Shown here: in pieces, positions 1 through 9,291 of the stretch | Position numbering within the stretch: the first letter of the stretch is position 1 | Layout: the number at the start of each line of letters is the position of its first letter | Source of the DNA: Candidatus Thorarchaeota archaeon | GTDB taxonomy: Archaea > Asgardarchaeota > Thorarchaeia > Thorarchaeales > Thorarchaeaceae | Length of the DNA stretch: 64,000 bases | NCBI GenBank assembly: GCA_003345545.1 | Contig: PRDH01000003.1 | Location: forward strand, 17,413 to 81,412 | Reading direction: 5' to 3' | Notes under the pieces: generated by a model | Told to the model about the DNA's origin: nothing | The model's database searches: none | Seen by the model: the letters and a program-made list of their open reading frames with translations, nothing else | Program-made: the position numbers and the translations under genes

Positions 1-1571
1 TGCCCGATACGCTTCTCAAGCTCTACAAGGGACATGCCTACTTCAATCTTGACGTGCTTCGCACTAAGGTCGTGAACGAGATGCCGCCATTCATCAGATC
101 AGACGATGTGATGAATTACTTTCCGGAGGGAGCTGGACCGTACGGCAAGGATACCATGAGGAAACTCCCCTTTGCCCTCCCAACGAGAATCATGGCCGAG
201 ATTCGAGTGATGCTACTTGATGGCGATGGTAGCATGACAAAGACAAACTCGGTCTACGAGAAATGGACAAAAGAAACCTTCGATCCAGCATGCAAAGTCT
301 TTGACTCAAAGCTGGCAAGCCTAAAGGAAAAAGGCACCCTAGAGGACTATATGGAGATTGCAGATGAGCTTGACAAGACGATGATGCGTCACTTCAGAAT
401 GGTGAGGTACGGCCTTCCTGTTCATACCCTTGGCATGAATCTGATTACTAATTATCTGCTGAAACGATGGCTGGGCGAGAAGGCTGCAACCACGCTGTAT
501 CCTATCCTTCTCTCCGGTCTCAAACACAAGACCCGCGAAACCAATAGGAGAATCGATGAACTCGCCGCAATCATTCGAGATAGTCCTGAACTCACGAGTA
601 TCCTACAGGACATTCCTTCTCATGAGCTTTTGAGTCATTTCCGAAGACATCCTGAGGCTAGTTCTCTGTTTGTAACGAAGTTCGACGAGTTCATGGTTGA
701 CTTGGGTGACCGTGGATTCACGAGAGAGCCATACTTCCCGAGATGGAGAGAGCATCCAGCATATGTTTTTGATATATTGAAATCCCTTGTGTCTGAGGGT
801 CCAAGAGATCTGAAGGCGGGAGAAGAAGGACTGGCACGTAAGCGTGCGAAAGCCGAGAAACTCGTGGTAGAGGTGATCGGTGCTCAGAGATATGGCCCTA
901 TCAAGAAGATGCTCTTCTCAACGATTCTAGGAATGGCAAGAACCTATGTTTGCTTCAGGGAGAATCAGAGGTTCAATCTTGACCGCTGGATTACTCGTGA
1001 GCGAAATGCATACCTTGAGATTGGCAAACAACTGGTCAAGGAAGGTTACTTTGAGGAGCCAAAACATGTGTTCTTCCTCTTTCGAAACGAGTTGAGAGGA
1101 GTTATCAGAGGCAAATCCAAACTTGATAGAGAGAATGTCAAAAGCCTTGTTGCGGAACGCTACGAGGAATTCTTGAAGTGCGAGAACATTACGCCCCCGA
1201 AGTTTCTGCATGGCGATAGAGAGTTCGATGACCCTATACCGACCTCTGCCGAGGGTTTCAGGGGCATGCCCGCAAGTCACGGATTGGTGACGGGGTATGT
1301 ACGTGTGTTGGCGAGTGTTGAAGAAGTTCCACAGGTGCGAGCTGGAGAGATACTGATCGTGCCGCGAACAGACCCTGGGTGGACTCCAGTCTTTTCCAAA
1401 ATAGGGGGCCTTATCACAGAAACTGGAGGAATTCTCTCTCATGGTGCAGTGGTCTCACGCGAGTTTGGCATTCCCGCTGTCACTAATGTGCGGAATGCCT
1501 GCCAGGTATTCAAAACAGGGCAAAGAGTGACAGTAGATGGAAACAAGGGGATTGTGCTTAGGCTTGATTAG
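1..1571 (+). CDS. PEP-utilising dikinase-type enzyme, 5' truncated
   Basis: The reading frame is open from base 3 to the stop at 1569-1571, so the gene enters from the left edge and the GTG at 54 is not its real start. The C-terminal 90 residues form the swivelling phosphohistidine domain of PEP synthase, pyruvate phosphate dikinase and rifampicin phosphotransferase: TETGGILSHGAVVSREFGIP carries the phosphorylated His, and the chain ends in the usual V-DG-G--L pattern. Upstream is a long helical region. No PEP/pyruvate TIM barrel follows, so the order (ATP-grasp presumably off-window, helical linker, His domain last) resembles rifampicin-phosphotransferase-like proteins more than classical PpsA. 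Substrate cannot be told. A co-oriented gene starts 11 bases downstream. Confidence 0.85.
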   Translation, partial: PDTLLKLYKGHAYFNLDVLRTKVVNEMPPFIRSDDVMNYFPEGAGPYGKDTMRKLPFALPTRIMAEIRVMLLDGDGSMTKTNSVYEKWTKETFDPACKVFDSKLASLKEKGTLEDYMEIADELDKTMMRHFRMVRYGLPVHTLGMNLITNYLLKRWLGEKAATTLYPILLSGLKHKTRETNRRIDELAAIIRDSPELTSILQDIPSHELLSHFRRHPEASSLFVTKFDEFMVDLGDRGFTREPYFPRWREHPAYVFDILKSLVSEGPRDLKAGEEGLARKRAKAEKLVVEVIGAQRYGPIKKMLFSTILGMARTYVCFRENQRFNLDRWITRERNAYLEIGKQLVKEGYFEEPKHVFFLFRNELRGVIRGKSKLDRENVKSLVAERYEEFLKCENITPPKFLHGDREFDDPIPTSAEGFRGMPASHGLVTGYVRVLASVEEVPQVRAGEILIVPRTDPGWTPVFSKIGGLITETGGILSHGAVVSREFGIPAVTNVRNACQVFKTGQRVTVDGNKGIVLRLD

Positions 1572-1582
1572 GAGTGACCAAC

Positions 1583-2548
1583 ATGGAACCATTGACCCAT
1601 CGACCAACATCGAGACATCATGAATGGAATGAGAGCTACTACTTCATCTTCTATGACAAGGACAACAACATTGGTGGCATGAGTAGATTGGGTTTCAAAC
1701 CCAACAAGAAGGAAGGTATGACCTTCTTTTTCTTGTTCTTACCAAATGGCTCAGTTGGAGCCTTCCATGCCAATGATGATGCTCACGCCTATCCACGAGC
1801 GCTGAAGGTCGAAAACGTTCATTATGACTATCAGGGTAGCGGCGAGTGGCACTACACATACGAAGGGCCGATGCTGATATTCGACCGACCAAGGGATTTT
1901 GCACAGGTTCAGGAGAATCCGGAAGTCATCAGTGATTTGGTGGGTGCAAGAGTCGATTTGAGATACAAGGCTCTCAATGAAACCTATGAATACAGTAAGC
2001 ACATGACAGCCAAATCTCTTGAGATTGGAAAGAAGACTGGTGACATGCATTGGGAGCAAATTGGTAAGGTCAGTGGCAGTATTAAAATCGGCGAACGATC
2101 ATTCACTATTGGGGAATGCATCGGGCAAAGAGACCACACATATGGAATTAGGGACTGGACTGGAGTAGGCAACTGGTTCTACTTCGTAGTCTGGTTCGAT
2201 GAGAACCTTGCGCTGAATCCCGCTGCAGTTGTCTTGGATGATGGGCGAATCGGTTCAGGTGGCTTCATCTACAAGAATGGAGAGAATATACCAATTAAGA
2301 CCATCCGAATGCTCGAACACTTGTACGAAGAAGATGGTGTCTTCCCAATTTCGACAAAACTCGAAATAACTGATCAAAATGGCAAGAGGTATGTCCTCAG
2401 GGCTGCTCCGGGATCTATCGTGCCCGTGCCATTCGAGGGGAAAGATGGCAGTCTGTCTTATCTCATTCAATCCTTCGGCTCATTTCAGCTTGACGACTTG
2501 GTTGGAGGATATGGTTCCTACGAAGTCTTGAGAAGAGCATCAAAGTAA
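1583..2548 (+). CDS. CrtC/AttH-like lipocalin-fold protein
   Basis: A soluble protein of about 321 residues. The ATG at 1583 is preferred over the GTG at 1574 because the AGGAG overlapping the previous stop sits about 8 bases before it. The central motif GQRDHTYGIRDW, followed by a WFYFVVWFD strand, matches the conserved core of hydroxyneurosporene-synthase-like (CrtC) and related two-lipocalin families, many of them domains of unknown function. There is no signal peptide or membrane segment. The short gap suggests co-transcription with the PEP-dikinase-like gene and possibly the downstream phosphatase. The family assignment rests on the motif only and the reaction is unknown. Confidence 0.6.
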   Translation: MEPLTHRPTSRHHEWNESYYFIFYDKDNNIGGMSRLGFKPNKKEGMTFFFLFLPNGSVGAFHANDDAHAYPRALKVENVHYDYQGSGEWHYTYEGPMLIFDRPRDFAQVQENPEVISDLVGARVDLRYKALNETYEYSKHMTAKSLEIGKKTGDMHWEQIGKVSGSIKIGERSFTIGECIGQRDHTYGIRDWTGVGNWFYFVVWFDENLALNPAAVVLDDGRIGSGGFIYKNGENIPIKTIRMLEHLYEEDGVFPISTKLEITDQNGKRYVLRAAPGSIVPVPFEGKDGSLSYLIQSFGSFQLDDLVGGYGSYEVLRRASK

Positions 2549-2610
2549 CGGAACACGACATGCTCGAAAATGTTAAACACAGGCAGCTATAGAGCAGGGT
2601 GGCGAGAGTA

Positions 2611-3267
2611 ATGTTCGAATATGTCCAAGAAAGAGACCTATCAAGGCGACTTGAGCCGAGAACCATGGTCTATGTAATCACACATGGCGAGTATGATAGG
2701 GAGAACACGGGCAAGCTGTCTGAAAGAGGCAGAAATCAGGTCACGGAATTGGCCCATTCTCGTTTAGTCGTTGGCATACGAACGTTGTACAGCTCCCCTG
2801 CAAGAGAAACTCTCGAGACATCAGTAATGCTGCGGAAGGAATTCGAATGCACGATGGAGAAGAAAGAATGTCTTGCAGATGTGAAACTGGGCTTTGGCTG
2901 GCAAGACACAGAACTGCTTAGAGAGAGAATTTCCCCGATGTGGAAAGATGAGAACCTTCGAGTCGAAAAAGGCGAGTCATTGGCCGATGCTCGGGACCGA
3001 ATTGGGGAATGTTTGAATGAGATTGGCGCTAGACATCGAGGGGACAGTGTTGCTGTAGTCAGCCATCCCTTCATTGCAACTCTATTCTATTCACTTGTGA
3101 CTGCAGCACCTCTTGATATCAATGAGTGGCTCATGACTGGATTTGCCTCCTGCGCAACATATGAGTATGCAACCTCTGGATGGTCGCTTCTCATGCCATC
3201 TGATAATAGCTTTCAGAGTAATCCATCATCAGTAGCTGATTGGTTGCCAGATAATGTGTTCGACTAA
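2611..3267 (+). CDS. histidine phosphatase superfamily protein
   Basis: About 218 residues with the phosphoglycerate-mutase-like layout. Near the N-terminus VYVITHGEYDRENTG carries the catalytic His, but the usual Arg of the RHG motif is Thr here. LYSSPARETLETS is the second strand-helix motif and VVSHPFIATLF holds the second catalytic His. The spacing from SERGRNQ to the SSPA motif is typical. Start is uncertain: GTG 2599, ATG 2611 and ATG 2665 (just before the first strand) are in frame; 2611 follows a purine-rich GCGAGAGTA. The RHG to THG change may reduce activity or mark a divergent subfamily. It lies 62 bases after the lipocalin-like gene, same strand. Substrate unknown. Confidence 0.7.
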   Translation: MFEYVQERDLSRRLEPRTMVYVITHGEYDRENTGKLSERGRNQVTELAHSRLVVGIRTLYSSPARETLETSVMLRKEFECTMEKKECLADVKLGFGWQDTELLRERISPMWKDENLRVEKGESLADARDRIGECLNEIGARHRGDSVAVVSHPFIATLFYSLVTAAPLDINEWLMTGFASCATYEYATSGWSLLMPSDNSFQSNPSSVADWLPDNVFD

Positions 3268-3280
3268 AAAGAGAAAAGGT

Positions 3281-3313
3281 GTTGAAGCGCGACCTGAGCG
3301 ATCGAACTTCAAC
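3281..3313. terminator. inverted repeat between convergent genes
   Basis: GTTGAAG at 3281-3287 is repeated inverted as CTTCAAC at 3307-3313 with a 19-base loop, in the short gap between the convergent phosphatase and surface-protein genes. It may help end transcription in either direction; the long loop makes it weak. Confidence 0.25.
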
Positions 3314-3328
3314 AACCATCGTTATGCA

Positions 3329-6300
3329 CTATCTACGTCGATACATCGCACAGACTATGATGACCAAAGCAACGACTCCGCCGACTATTATGTAGAGTGT
3401 TGTTGGATTTCCGCCTCCAGTGGTCGTGGTAGTAGTTGTGGTACCTGTTGTCTGTAATGCACTCGTATATGCCACAAAGACAGGATCGCAGAGTATCTCT
3501 TCGCCACCCCAGTTCTCATAGCCCGATGTCATGAAGAGCATCGACGCGTCTACGTTGAAGTTCGTCACAGAAGTGCCCGAACTTGACTCAAACATGACAC
3601 TAAAGGCTCCTATCGGTGCGGTGGTTGATCCGGAGGTGTAGATTGTCGTATGATTATCGCCACCCCAGGTATATGGCAGCCCGCCCATGGTGACATTCGC
3701 GAAGGGAGTGTCCTCAGCCCCAAACTGGTAGTATGAAGCCTCAAGACTGGCACCGTTGGTGTCGGTCACAGGACGCTGACCCGCAGTATACGTTGTAGCC
3801 GTTCCGGTTGCAAGAACTCCGAAGAAGTTCACAGCCAAACTACGTCCCTCGAGAACTGAGTTGTCAAAGTCGTGGAGTGTCCATTCACCAAACCGTTGAT
3901 CCACCTTGAATGTCACTGCGTGATTCCATGTCTTGGGATCATCCGCATCGTATGAGGTCATATCTGCTGCGAAGGTGATGTCGAACGCCATCTCATCGAT
4001 GGTAGCCTGAGTCACCCAATAGTCGAAACTCGTTGAGTTAAGACCAATGGAACCCTCATATGTTTCTCTGAAGTCCCAAGCACCTCTCAGGGCAGAAGAG
4101 TGCTCCACACGAAGCGGGTATATGGTCACATTGACATTGGAGATAGTTACGCCAAAATTCACGACAGTGTCAGGATTGACAATGACATTGCCCGTGTTGT
4201 TGGTCGCACCGAATGGCCTCCTTAGCTCAACCTCGCCCACGCTGTCGATGAGCACGAGATGAGTCACTTCATCAGTAACTACCTGACCTCCGATGATGGT
4301 GAAATCTGGAGCACTCTCTGTTGGCCCTAGACCGTCATTGAAGATTAGGAGTCCTGCATATTCAGCACGGAAGTGTGCTAGAGTTGCCTGCGTATCGGAC
4401 ACAGCCACAAGAAAGTTCTGCGTCGTCCCCCAAGCAAACCACGTCGTTGACCATTTGCCTCCCTCGATACCCGGTAGGTTATCAAGTTTCAGAGTTCGAT
4501 TCACGGACAACCATGATACGTACTCGTAGCCTGGCACAGGAATATCATTACCCATGTCAGCCCACAGCAAGTCCTGTATTGCAGCCATTTCGCCTGTATT
4601 GAGTGAACTACCATCAGAGGCATGATACCAATAGAAGGTTTCATTGGCCTCATACCAGATATTCATCTCTACGACGCCCATCCAGTTTGTCGATAGGAAC
4701 TCATCACCCGGAGCGCCAGGACTTGGGTCAAACCCAACTCCGACCGCCATTCCATTAATAGTGATGTTGCCCTCATCACTCCAATATCCAGTCCGCAATA
4801 CGAAGTACTGATCTTCGGTGGTGTAGATGTTTCCGTCAAGGTCGATTGCACCATTGTCTGTCACTGTCCAGATTGGCGGTGTGTAGGACGGAACTACGCC
4901 AAGACGAAGGTGACGTGGGCTCCAGAGCGTATTGCTCGAAATGTCAGCTTGGCGATACTCATCTGTCCAAGCGTCTACAAGTTCGGCGTATTGCGCAGGG
5001 GTGAGTTGCCCGCTGGTCACCAAGAATGCAGGATAGTCCCAAGCAGTTTCATTCCAGAAGCGAACATTCTGAATGAGTCCAATCTTTACGGTTGCGGTCT
5101 CAATGACCATTGAGGGTGCTTCCGCGTTGAAGTTGAATAGTACCTTCAGAGTGCTCAGGTCCTCGCCCAGAACAGCCTCAAAAGTCGACACAGTCAAGTC
5201 ATTGCGAGGTATCACTACACTCCAGAGCAATGTACCACCTCTAAGATACATTGTGACTCTATAGTGTGAACTTGTAGTAGCATTACCAGTTTCGAAATCA
5301 ATGACCATGGTGTGTGTTATCTCATACCTCCAATAGTGAGTCTCATTGCCGTCCATTCCAGAACCACTCACCTCAAGAGTGAAGTCCTTGACTTTCTGAG
5401 TGAGATTGAACAATGCACCTGCCTGGGGTTCATAGATAATTGATCCATTGAGTTCATTGATGTTTCTATGGACTATCAGCGTTAGATTGAGGGGTTCCCC
5501 CTGCTGGGCAATACTTGCAATATTGCCCTCCATGTCAAAAACAAATGCTTCGATGAATGCTGAGCGGAATGCCAGTTTCATTGTTTCTTTTTCAGTCACT
5601 TCAGGTCTCTTGTAGATAGGATCGCCATTTGCGTCAAGGACTGTCACCAGATCCATCTCAGGTCGGATGGTTCCGCCAAAGCCAAAGCTGGGATCAAGGT
5701 CAGTTTCATTGGTGAAATAGCCTCCCCACTGAATTCTGTGACTGCCGTCAAAGATGCCTGTGTATTCATCATTGAATACAAAATACTTGCTGATACTGAT
5801 CGTCGAATTCTCAGTGACCGTCAGAAACGGGAACCACATACCAAGACCTCCGCCTAGGTCAAGCCAACTCCACGAAACATCAGGATAACCAGCAAGGACA
5901 TATGCGTCCGTCGCGTTGACCTTCAAAAAAATCCATGGGTAGAGATCCACTTCGGTTTCAGTCCACGCTACAGTATTATCAAAGAGTACAGATTCACTGA
6001 CGTTCAAACCCAAAGGCATTGTCCAGTTTTCTTTCACAAGATAGTCTGCATCCCAAGTCACTTGTGTGAACGGGATTAGGGTTGCTCCGATTTCTGCAGA
6101 AGACTTCATCCTAACAATGAATGTATCATTGACATCAGCGTAGTGGAGAATTCGATTGCTCTCGTCGATAATGTCGGCATAGTAATAGTCAGGCAATGAG
6201 AAGTCCAGTGGATTGACGGGCTTTCCAAAGCCAATGGGTGGTGTTGCATACTCTCCACGTGTTGTGGATGCTAGCCAAGATGGTGTTACTGGCCTTCCTT

Positions 6301-6886
6301 CTGTATCAACAGCCTGCATACCCGTGTAGAAGATGCTGGGCACTATAGCTTCTTCATAGGTGATGGCAAAGACTACACGGTAGAAAGCGGGCTCTTCAGA
6401 ATACTCTGAGTCCACACTGTCCAACGTTATGAAGTTAGCCTGCCTAGGTTCTTCAGCTCCGGGAACGTATACAAACGCCATGCTGTTCCATCTATCAGAT
6501 GTAGCGTTATACTCGAGACCAAAGAAAGGAGCTCTTGGTCCTTCTCGAACGCCCCAAAACTGGACTGAATCAAGTTCACTTCCAACCCCAAGGAATGCCT
6601 TTGGGATTGTGATATTCACGAACAGGTCGTTACCGACAGCTATTCGATAGTTATTCGTGGCGATATCTGTCAGGTTGTCAGCATACCCAATCCAGATGCG
6701 CGGCTGTGGACCGAAAATCCATTCAGAGTGTTGATCTACGTTACTGAACTGCGTAACGTTATCCTCAACACGCCAGGCAATATGCATTAGTGCTTGACCT
6801 GCTGTCTGGGCTGCAATCGGAGTGACAGCACCTGCAAAACTCACCAGAAGTACTGAGATTATTGCGATTGTGCTTATCTTCTTCAT
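3329..6886 (-). CDS. large secreted, membrane-anchored surface protein, probable S-layer protein
   Basis: A protein of 1185 residues. The start at 6886 is chosen because GAGGTGG lies 6 bases upstream and a clean signal peptide begins there (MKKISTIAIISVLLVSFAG, with a likely cut near AAQ). Then come about 1100 extracellular residues rich in aromatic residues, Thr, Ser and Asn-X-Ser/Thr sequons. Near the C-terminus is a run of seven Thr then GGG (stalk-like), one hydrophobic segment (LYIIVGGVVALVIIVCAMY) and a short Arg tail. This is the architecture of archaeal S-layer or large cell-wall glycoproteins anchored by one helix. No enzymatic motif was recognised. A roughly 170-base leader and strong TATA element fit a highly expressed gene. 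Calling it the S-layer protein is inference from size and layout. Confidence 0.75.
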   Translation of the reverse strand: MKKISTIAIISVLLVSFAGAVTPIAAQTAGQALMHIAWRVEDNVTQFSNVDQHSEWIFGPQPRIWIGYADNLTDIATNNYRIAVGNDLFVNITIPKAFLGVGSELDSVQFWGVREGPRAPFFGLEYNATSDRWNSMAFVYVPGAEEPRQANFITLDSVDSEYSEEPAFYRVVFAITYEEAIVPSIFYTGMQAVDTEGRPVTPSWLASTTRGEYATPPIGFGKPVNPLDFSLPDYYYADIIDESNRILHYADVNDTFIVRMKSSAEIGATLIPFTQVTWDADYLVKENWTMPLGLNVSESVLFDNTVAWTETEVDLYPWIFLKVNATDAYVLAGYPDVSWSWLDLGGGLGMWFPFLTVTENSTISISKYFVFNDEYTGIFDGSHRIQWGGYFTNETDLDPSFGFGGTIRPEMDLVTVLDANGDPIYKRPEVTEKETMKLAFRSAFIEAFVFDMEGNIASIAQQGEPLNLTLIVHRNINELNGSIIYEPQAGALFNLTQKVKDFTLEVSGSGMDGNETHYWRYEITHTMVIDFETGNATTSSHYRVTMYLRGGTLLWSVVIPRNDLTVSTFEAVLGEDLSTLKVLFNFNAEAPSMVIETATVKIGLIQNVRFWNETAWDYPAFLVTSGQLTPAQYAELVDAWTDEYRQADISSNTLWSPRHLRLGVVPSYTPPIWTVTDNGAIDLDGNIYTTEDQYFVLRTGYWSDEGNITINGMAVGVGFDPSPGAPGDEFLSTNWMGVVEMNIWYEANETFYWYHASDGSSLNTGEMAAIQDLLWADMGNDIPVPGYEYVSWLSVNRTLKLDNLPGIEGGKWSTTWFAWGTTQNFLVAVSDTQATLAHFRAEYAGLLIFNDGLGPTESAPDFTIIGGQVVTDEVTHLVLIDSVGEVELRRPFGATNNTGNVIVNPDTVVNFGVTISNVNVTIYPLRVEHSSALRGAWDFRETYEGSIGLNSTSFDYWVTQATIDEMAFDITFAADMTSYDADDPKTWNHAVTFKVDQRFGEWTLHDFDNSVLEGRSLAVNFFGVLATGTATTYTAGQRPVTDTNGASLEASYYQFGAEDTPFANVTMGGLPYTWGGDNHTTIYTSGSTTAPIGAFSVMFESSSGTSVTNFNVDASMLFMTSGYENWGGEEILCDPVFVAYTSALQTTGTTTTTTTTGGGNPTTLYIIVGGVVALVIIVCAMYRRR

Positions 6887-6896
6887 TATTTCCACC

Positions 6897-7013
6897 TCAC
6901 CAAGAACCAAGCGTGCTGTAGTCGTCCTTCCCAGTATGTCCTAGATTCGTACGAGGAGTTCTAAGAATTCGATCGGAGCGAGATGCTGGTTCTCGTTGTC
7001 TTGGTGTCTTCAT
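6897..7013 (-). CDS. possible 38-aa upstream ORF in the surface-protein leader
   Basis: Inside the long leader of the surface-protein gene an ATG at 7013 opens a 38-codon frame rich in Arg, Ser and Thr. Its TGA (6899-6897) overlaps the GGTGAGGTGG ribosome-binding region of the next gene, so ribosomes finishing it would sit on that site. There is no strong Shine-Dalgarno before it. It may be chance, because TGAGGTG sites supply a TGA in one frame. Confidence 0.2.
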   Translation of the reverse strand: MKTPRQREPASRSDRILRTPRTNLGHTGKDDYSTLGSW

Positions 7014-7082
7014 CGTAGGTACTTTCCTAGTAACCTCTGATGGAAAAAACCGACGAACTGCAGTATAATGTATGCAACATCA

Positions 7083-7092
7083 GTATATAGTA
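7083..7092 (-). promoter_or_regulatory. TATA element for the surface-protein gene
   Basis: On the minus strand TACTATATAC stands out within an AT-rich stretch (7050-7100) in the 240-base gap between the debranching enzyme and surface-protein genes. Expected initiation about 25 bases downstream (near 7060) gives a leader of roughly 170 bases. A second TATA-like ATTATACTG lies about 20 bases further on. Confidence 0.5.
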
Positions 7093-7126
7093 TAATTGTG
7101 AATGAATCGTACACCCATTATGTACA

Positions 7127-9142
7127 TCATAGCTCGTCAAAATAGACACGGAGAAGCTCTGCGACACTCCTGGCTCGAGATACTGTGCCTCTATCTCGGT
7201 GAGGCATTGATCCATCGAACATGTCAGATATTGTGCCGAGGCAACCTCTACGGACAGTGCTGAGGACAGGCCGGAAGAATTTCTTCTCAGCCTTTGCTTT
7301 ATTCTCAGGAGTCCTGCCGTTGACCGTAAGCCATGCAGATATGTAGGGACCTATCAACCAAGGATGCACACTCCCTTGATGCGTCGCGGCTGCTCTACTT
7401 CTTGGACCACCTGTATAGGCACGAGCATACCTCGGGTCTGTTGGGGACAGAGTTCGGAGACCGTAGGGGGTGAGTAATTCCTTGGTCACTGTCTTCAGCA
7501 CTGAGTTTGCTTTCAAACTGTCAAGAAGGGGGTACGGCAGACTAATCGCGAATATCTGGTTCGGTCTTATCGACTTGTCCTTCTCTTCATCGGTGACAAC
7601 ATCGTAGAGATAACCTAAATCCTGACCCCAGAAGGTCTGAACAAAAGCTTCTTGGATCCAAGAAGCTACAGCCTGGAACTCGTATGGGTCTCTTCCGACA
7701 AATTCACACATCTCACCCATGGCCATCAGTGCATTATACCACAATGCATTGACTTCGACGCACTTCCCGATTCTAGGGGTTGGGCACCAGTCATCGACAC
7801 ACTCGTTCATCCACGATACCTCGACACCATTTATCCCTGAGATGATGAGACCATCATGATCCTCGTGAATGTTGAACTTCGTGCCAATTCTATATGCGGT
7901 AATGATAGAGTCCATTGTATCCCAGATTATGCCTCGGAGGAACTCCATATCATTTGTTGCTTGGATATAGCGACGAACAGCCATGATGAACCAGAGTGAT
8001 GCATCAACCGAGTCATATTCGGGCTGAATACCTCTATCTGGAAAATCGTTGGGAACAAGACCATAGCGTGAGTATCGTGCGTAATTCGTAAGAATCGCCC
8101 GTGCATCCTGAAAACGGCCGATAGACATAGTGAGGCCCGGAAGAGAAACCATTGCGTCGTGACCGATATCAGCAAGCTCATGGTATCCGGCGATTATTGA
8201 TCTCATGTTTGTTGAAACCCGGTCGACGATGAATGTGTCTGCATCAAGGACAAGCCATTCTATGTCCTCGTCACGCGCCTTAGAAGACATTGAAAATGCA
8301 CGGTCATTCAGTATCTTCCTCCGTCGGAGTTCCTCAAATCGAAGTCGGGCAAAGTCTTGTCGTTTCGCTTTTGCCAAAGGGCCAAGACTCGACATGAGGT
8401 CCTTCTGATCTCGGCCGACTGCAAAGAGGAAGGAGAGGAAATGCTCCCCAGCATTCAGAACCGTGTGAAAGACGCCGGGGATGATCATTTGTTCTTGATG
8501 TGGCAGACCCATTGCTTGATCGCGTCGATATACCTGAGGTGCAGTAGTACGAATTTCGCTGGGCATGAATTCAGCATCTGGGGTATACGCATACATCCAC
8601 GGGCTGTTCGGGCGTTCATCGAATGCAAAATAGGAATGACTGTCGGCAACTTCTATCTCTGGAGTGAAGTCAAGAACTGGAGGTCTTGCATGGAGGTCTC
8701 TGCAAGTCTGTAGTGGTGTAACTGTGAGGACTGTTTCTTCAGTGTTCTTTATTTCATAGTTCACGACTACCAGATTTCTTCGATATGCCATGAAAACAGT
8801 CTTCTCAAGCTCGACGCATCCTGTCGAATAGATCATCTGAGGCAGCGGATTGAGTTCAAATCGCTTGAGATACTTGTAGCCTCGATGAGTAACACCCTCG
8901 GTAGTCTGCTCGGTGCTTAAGTTACATTCCCCTTCGGAGTTCACCATAGCTTCATCCAATCGGGAGAGGGTGAGCCATCGATCCACCGGAGGGCTCATCG
9001 ACGAGACCAGAAGACCGTGGTAGCCGCGAACATTCAGACCGACAATAGTGGAAGATGTGTAGCCTCCTAGACCATTAGCATAGAGCCACTCGAATGTGAT
9101 AGCTCTATTCAGTTTTAGGTCAGCATCTTCCAACGTTATCAA
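7127..9142 (-). CDS. archaeal-type glycogen debranching enzyme (amylo-alpha-1,6-glucosidase)
   Basis: 671 residues, the normal size for the archaeal/bacterial GDE family. The N-terminal beta domain has the family signature EWLYANGLGGYTSSTIVG, then RGYHGLLV. The C-terminal (alpha/alpha)6 barrel carries NDFPDRGIQPEYDSVDAS (about 355-372), the acidic block WMNECVDDW followed by TPRIGKCVEVNALWYNAL (about 437-460), and THQGSVHPWLIGPY (about 584). It removes alpha-1,6 branch points of glycogen in the cytosol. The start is a TTG at 9142, supported by GAGGT nine bases upstream and an in-frame stop just beyond. The usual WMD-K motif reads WMNEC here, a small departure. No other glycogen gene is next to it. 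Confidence 0.93.
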   Translation of the reverse strand: MITLEDADLKLNRAITFEWLYANGLGGYTSSTIVGLNVRGYHGLLVSSMSPPVDRWLTLSRLDEAMVNSEGECNLSTEQTTEGVTHRGYKYLKRFELNPLPQMIYSTGCVELEKTVFMAYRRNLVVVNYEIKNTEETVLTVTPLQTCRDLHARPPVLDFTPEIEVADSHSYFAFDERPNSPWMYAYTPDAEFMPSEIRTTAPQVYRRDQAMGLPHQEQMIIPGVFHTVLNAGEHFLSFLFAVGRDQKDLMSSLGPLAKAKRQDFARLRFEELRRRKILNDRAFSMSSKARDEDIEWLVLDADTFIVDRVSTNMRSIIAGYHELADIGHDAMVSLPGLTMSIGRFQDARAILTNYARYSRYGLVPNDFPDRGIQPEYDSVDASLWFIMAVRRYIQATNDMEFLRGIIWDTMDSIITAYRIGTKFNIHEDHDGLIISGINGVEVSWMNECVDDWCPTPRIGKCVEVNALWYNALMAMGEMCEFVGRDPYEFQAVASWIQEAFVQTFWGQDLGYLYDVVTDEEKDKSIRPNQIFAISLPYPLLDSLKANSVLKTVTKELLTPYGLRTLSPTDPRYARAYTGGPRSRAAATHQGSVHPWLIGPYISAWLTVNGRTPENKAKAEKKFFRPVLSTVRRGCLGTISDMFDGSMPHRDRGTVSRARSVAELLRVYFDEL

Positions 9143-9291
9143 TGGATGGATACCTCAGAGTCGATTTCTGTTCACTTACGAGTTCTGACCACGGGTACAC
9201 TTTAAGGGTTGTGTCACACAGATTTGGTATAGACAGTCACCGTCATAAGTAGCTGAAATCGAATTCCGATATCGTCTAGGAGTGCTCAATT

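Noticed and set aside
927-1442. 171-codon frame antisense to the PEP-dikinase-like gene
   Set aside because: The forward frame has a clear conserved domain here; the antisense peptide has no recognisable features.
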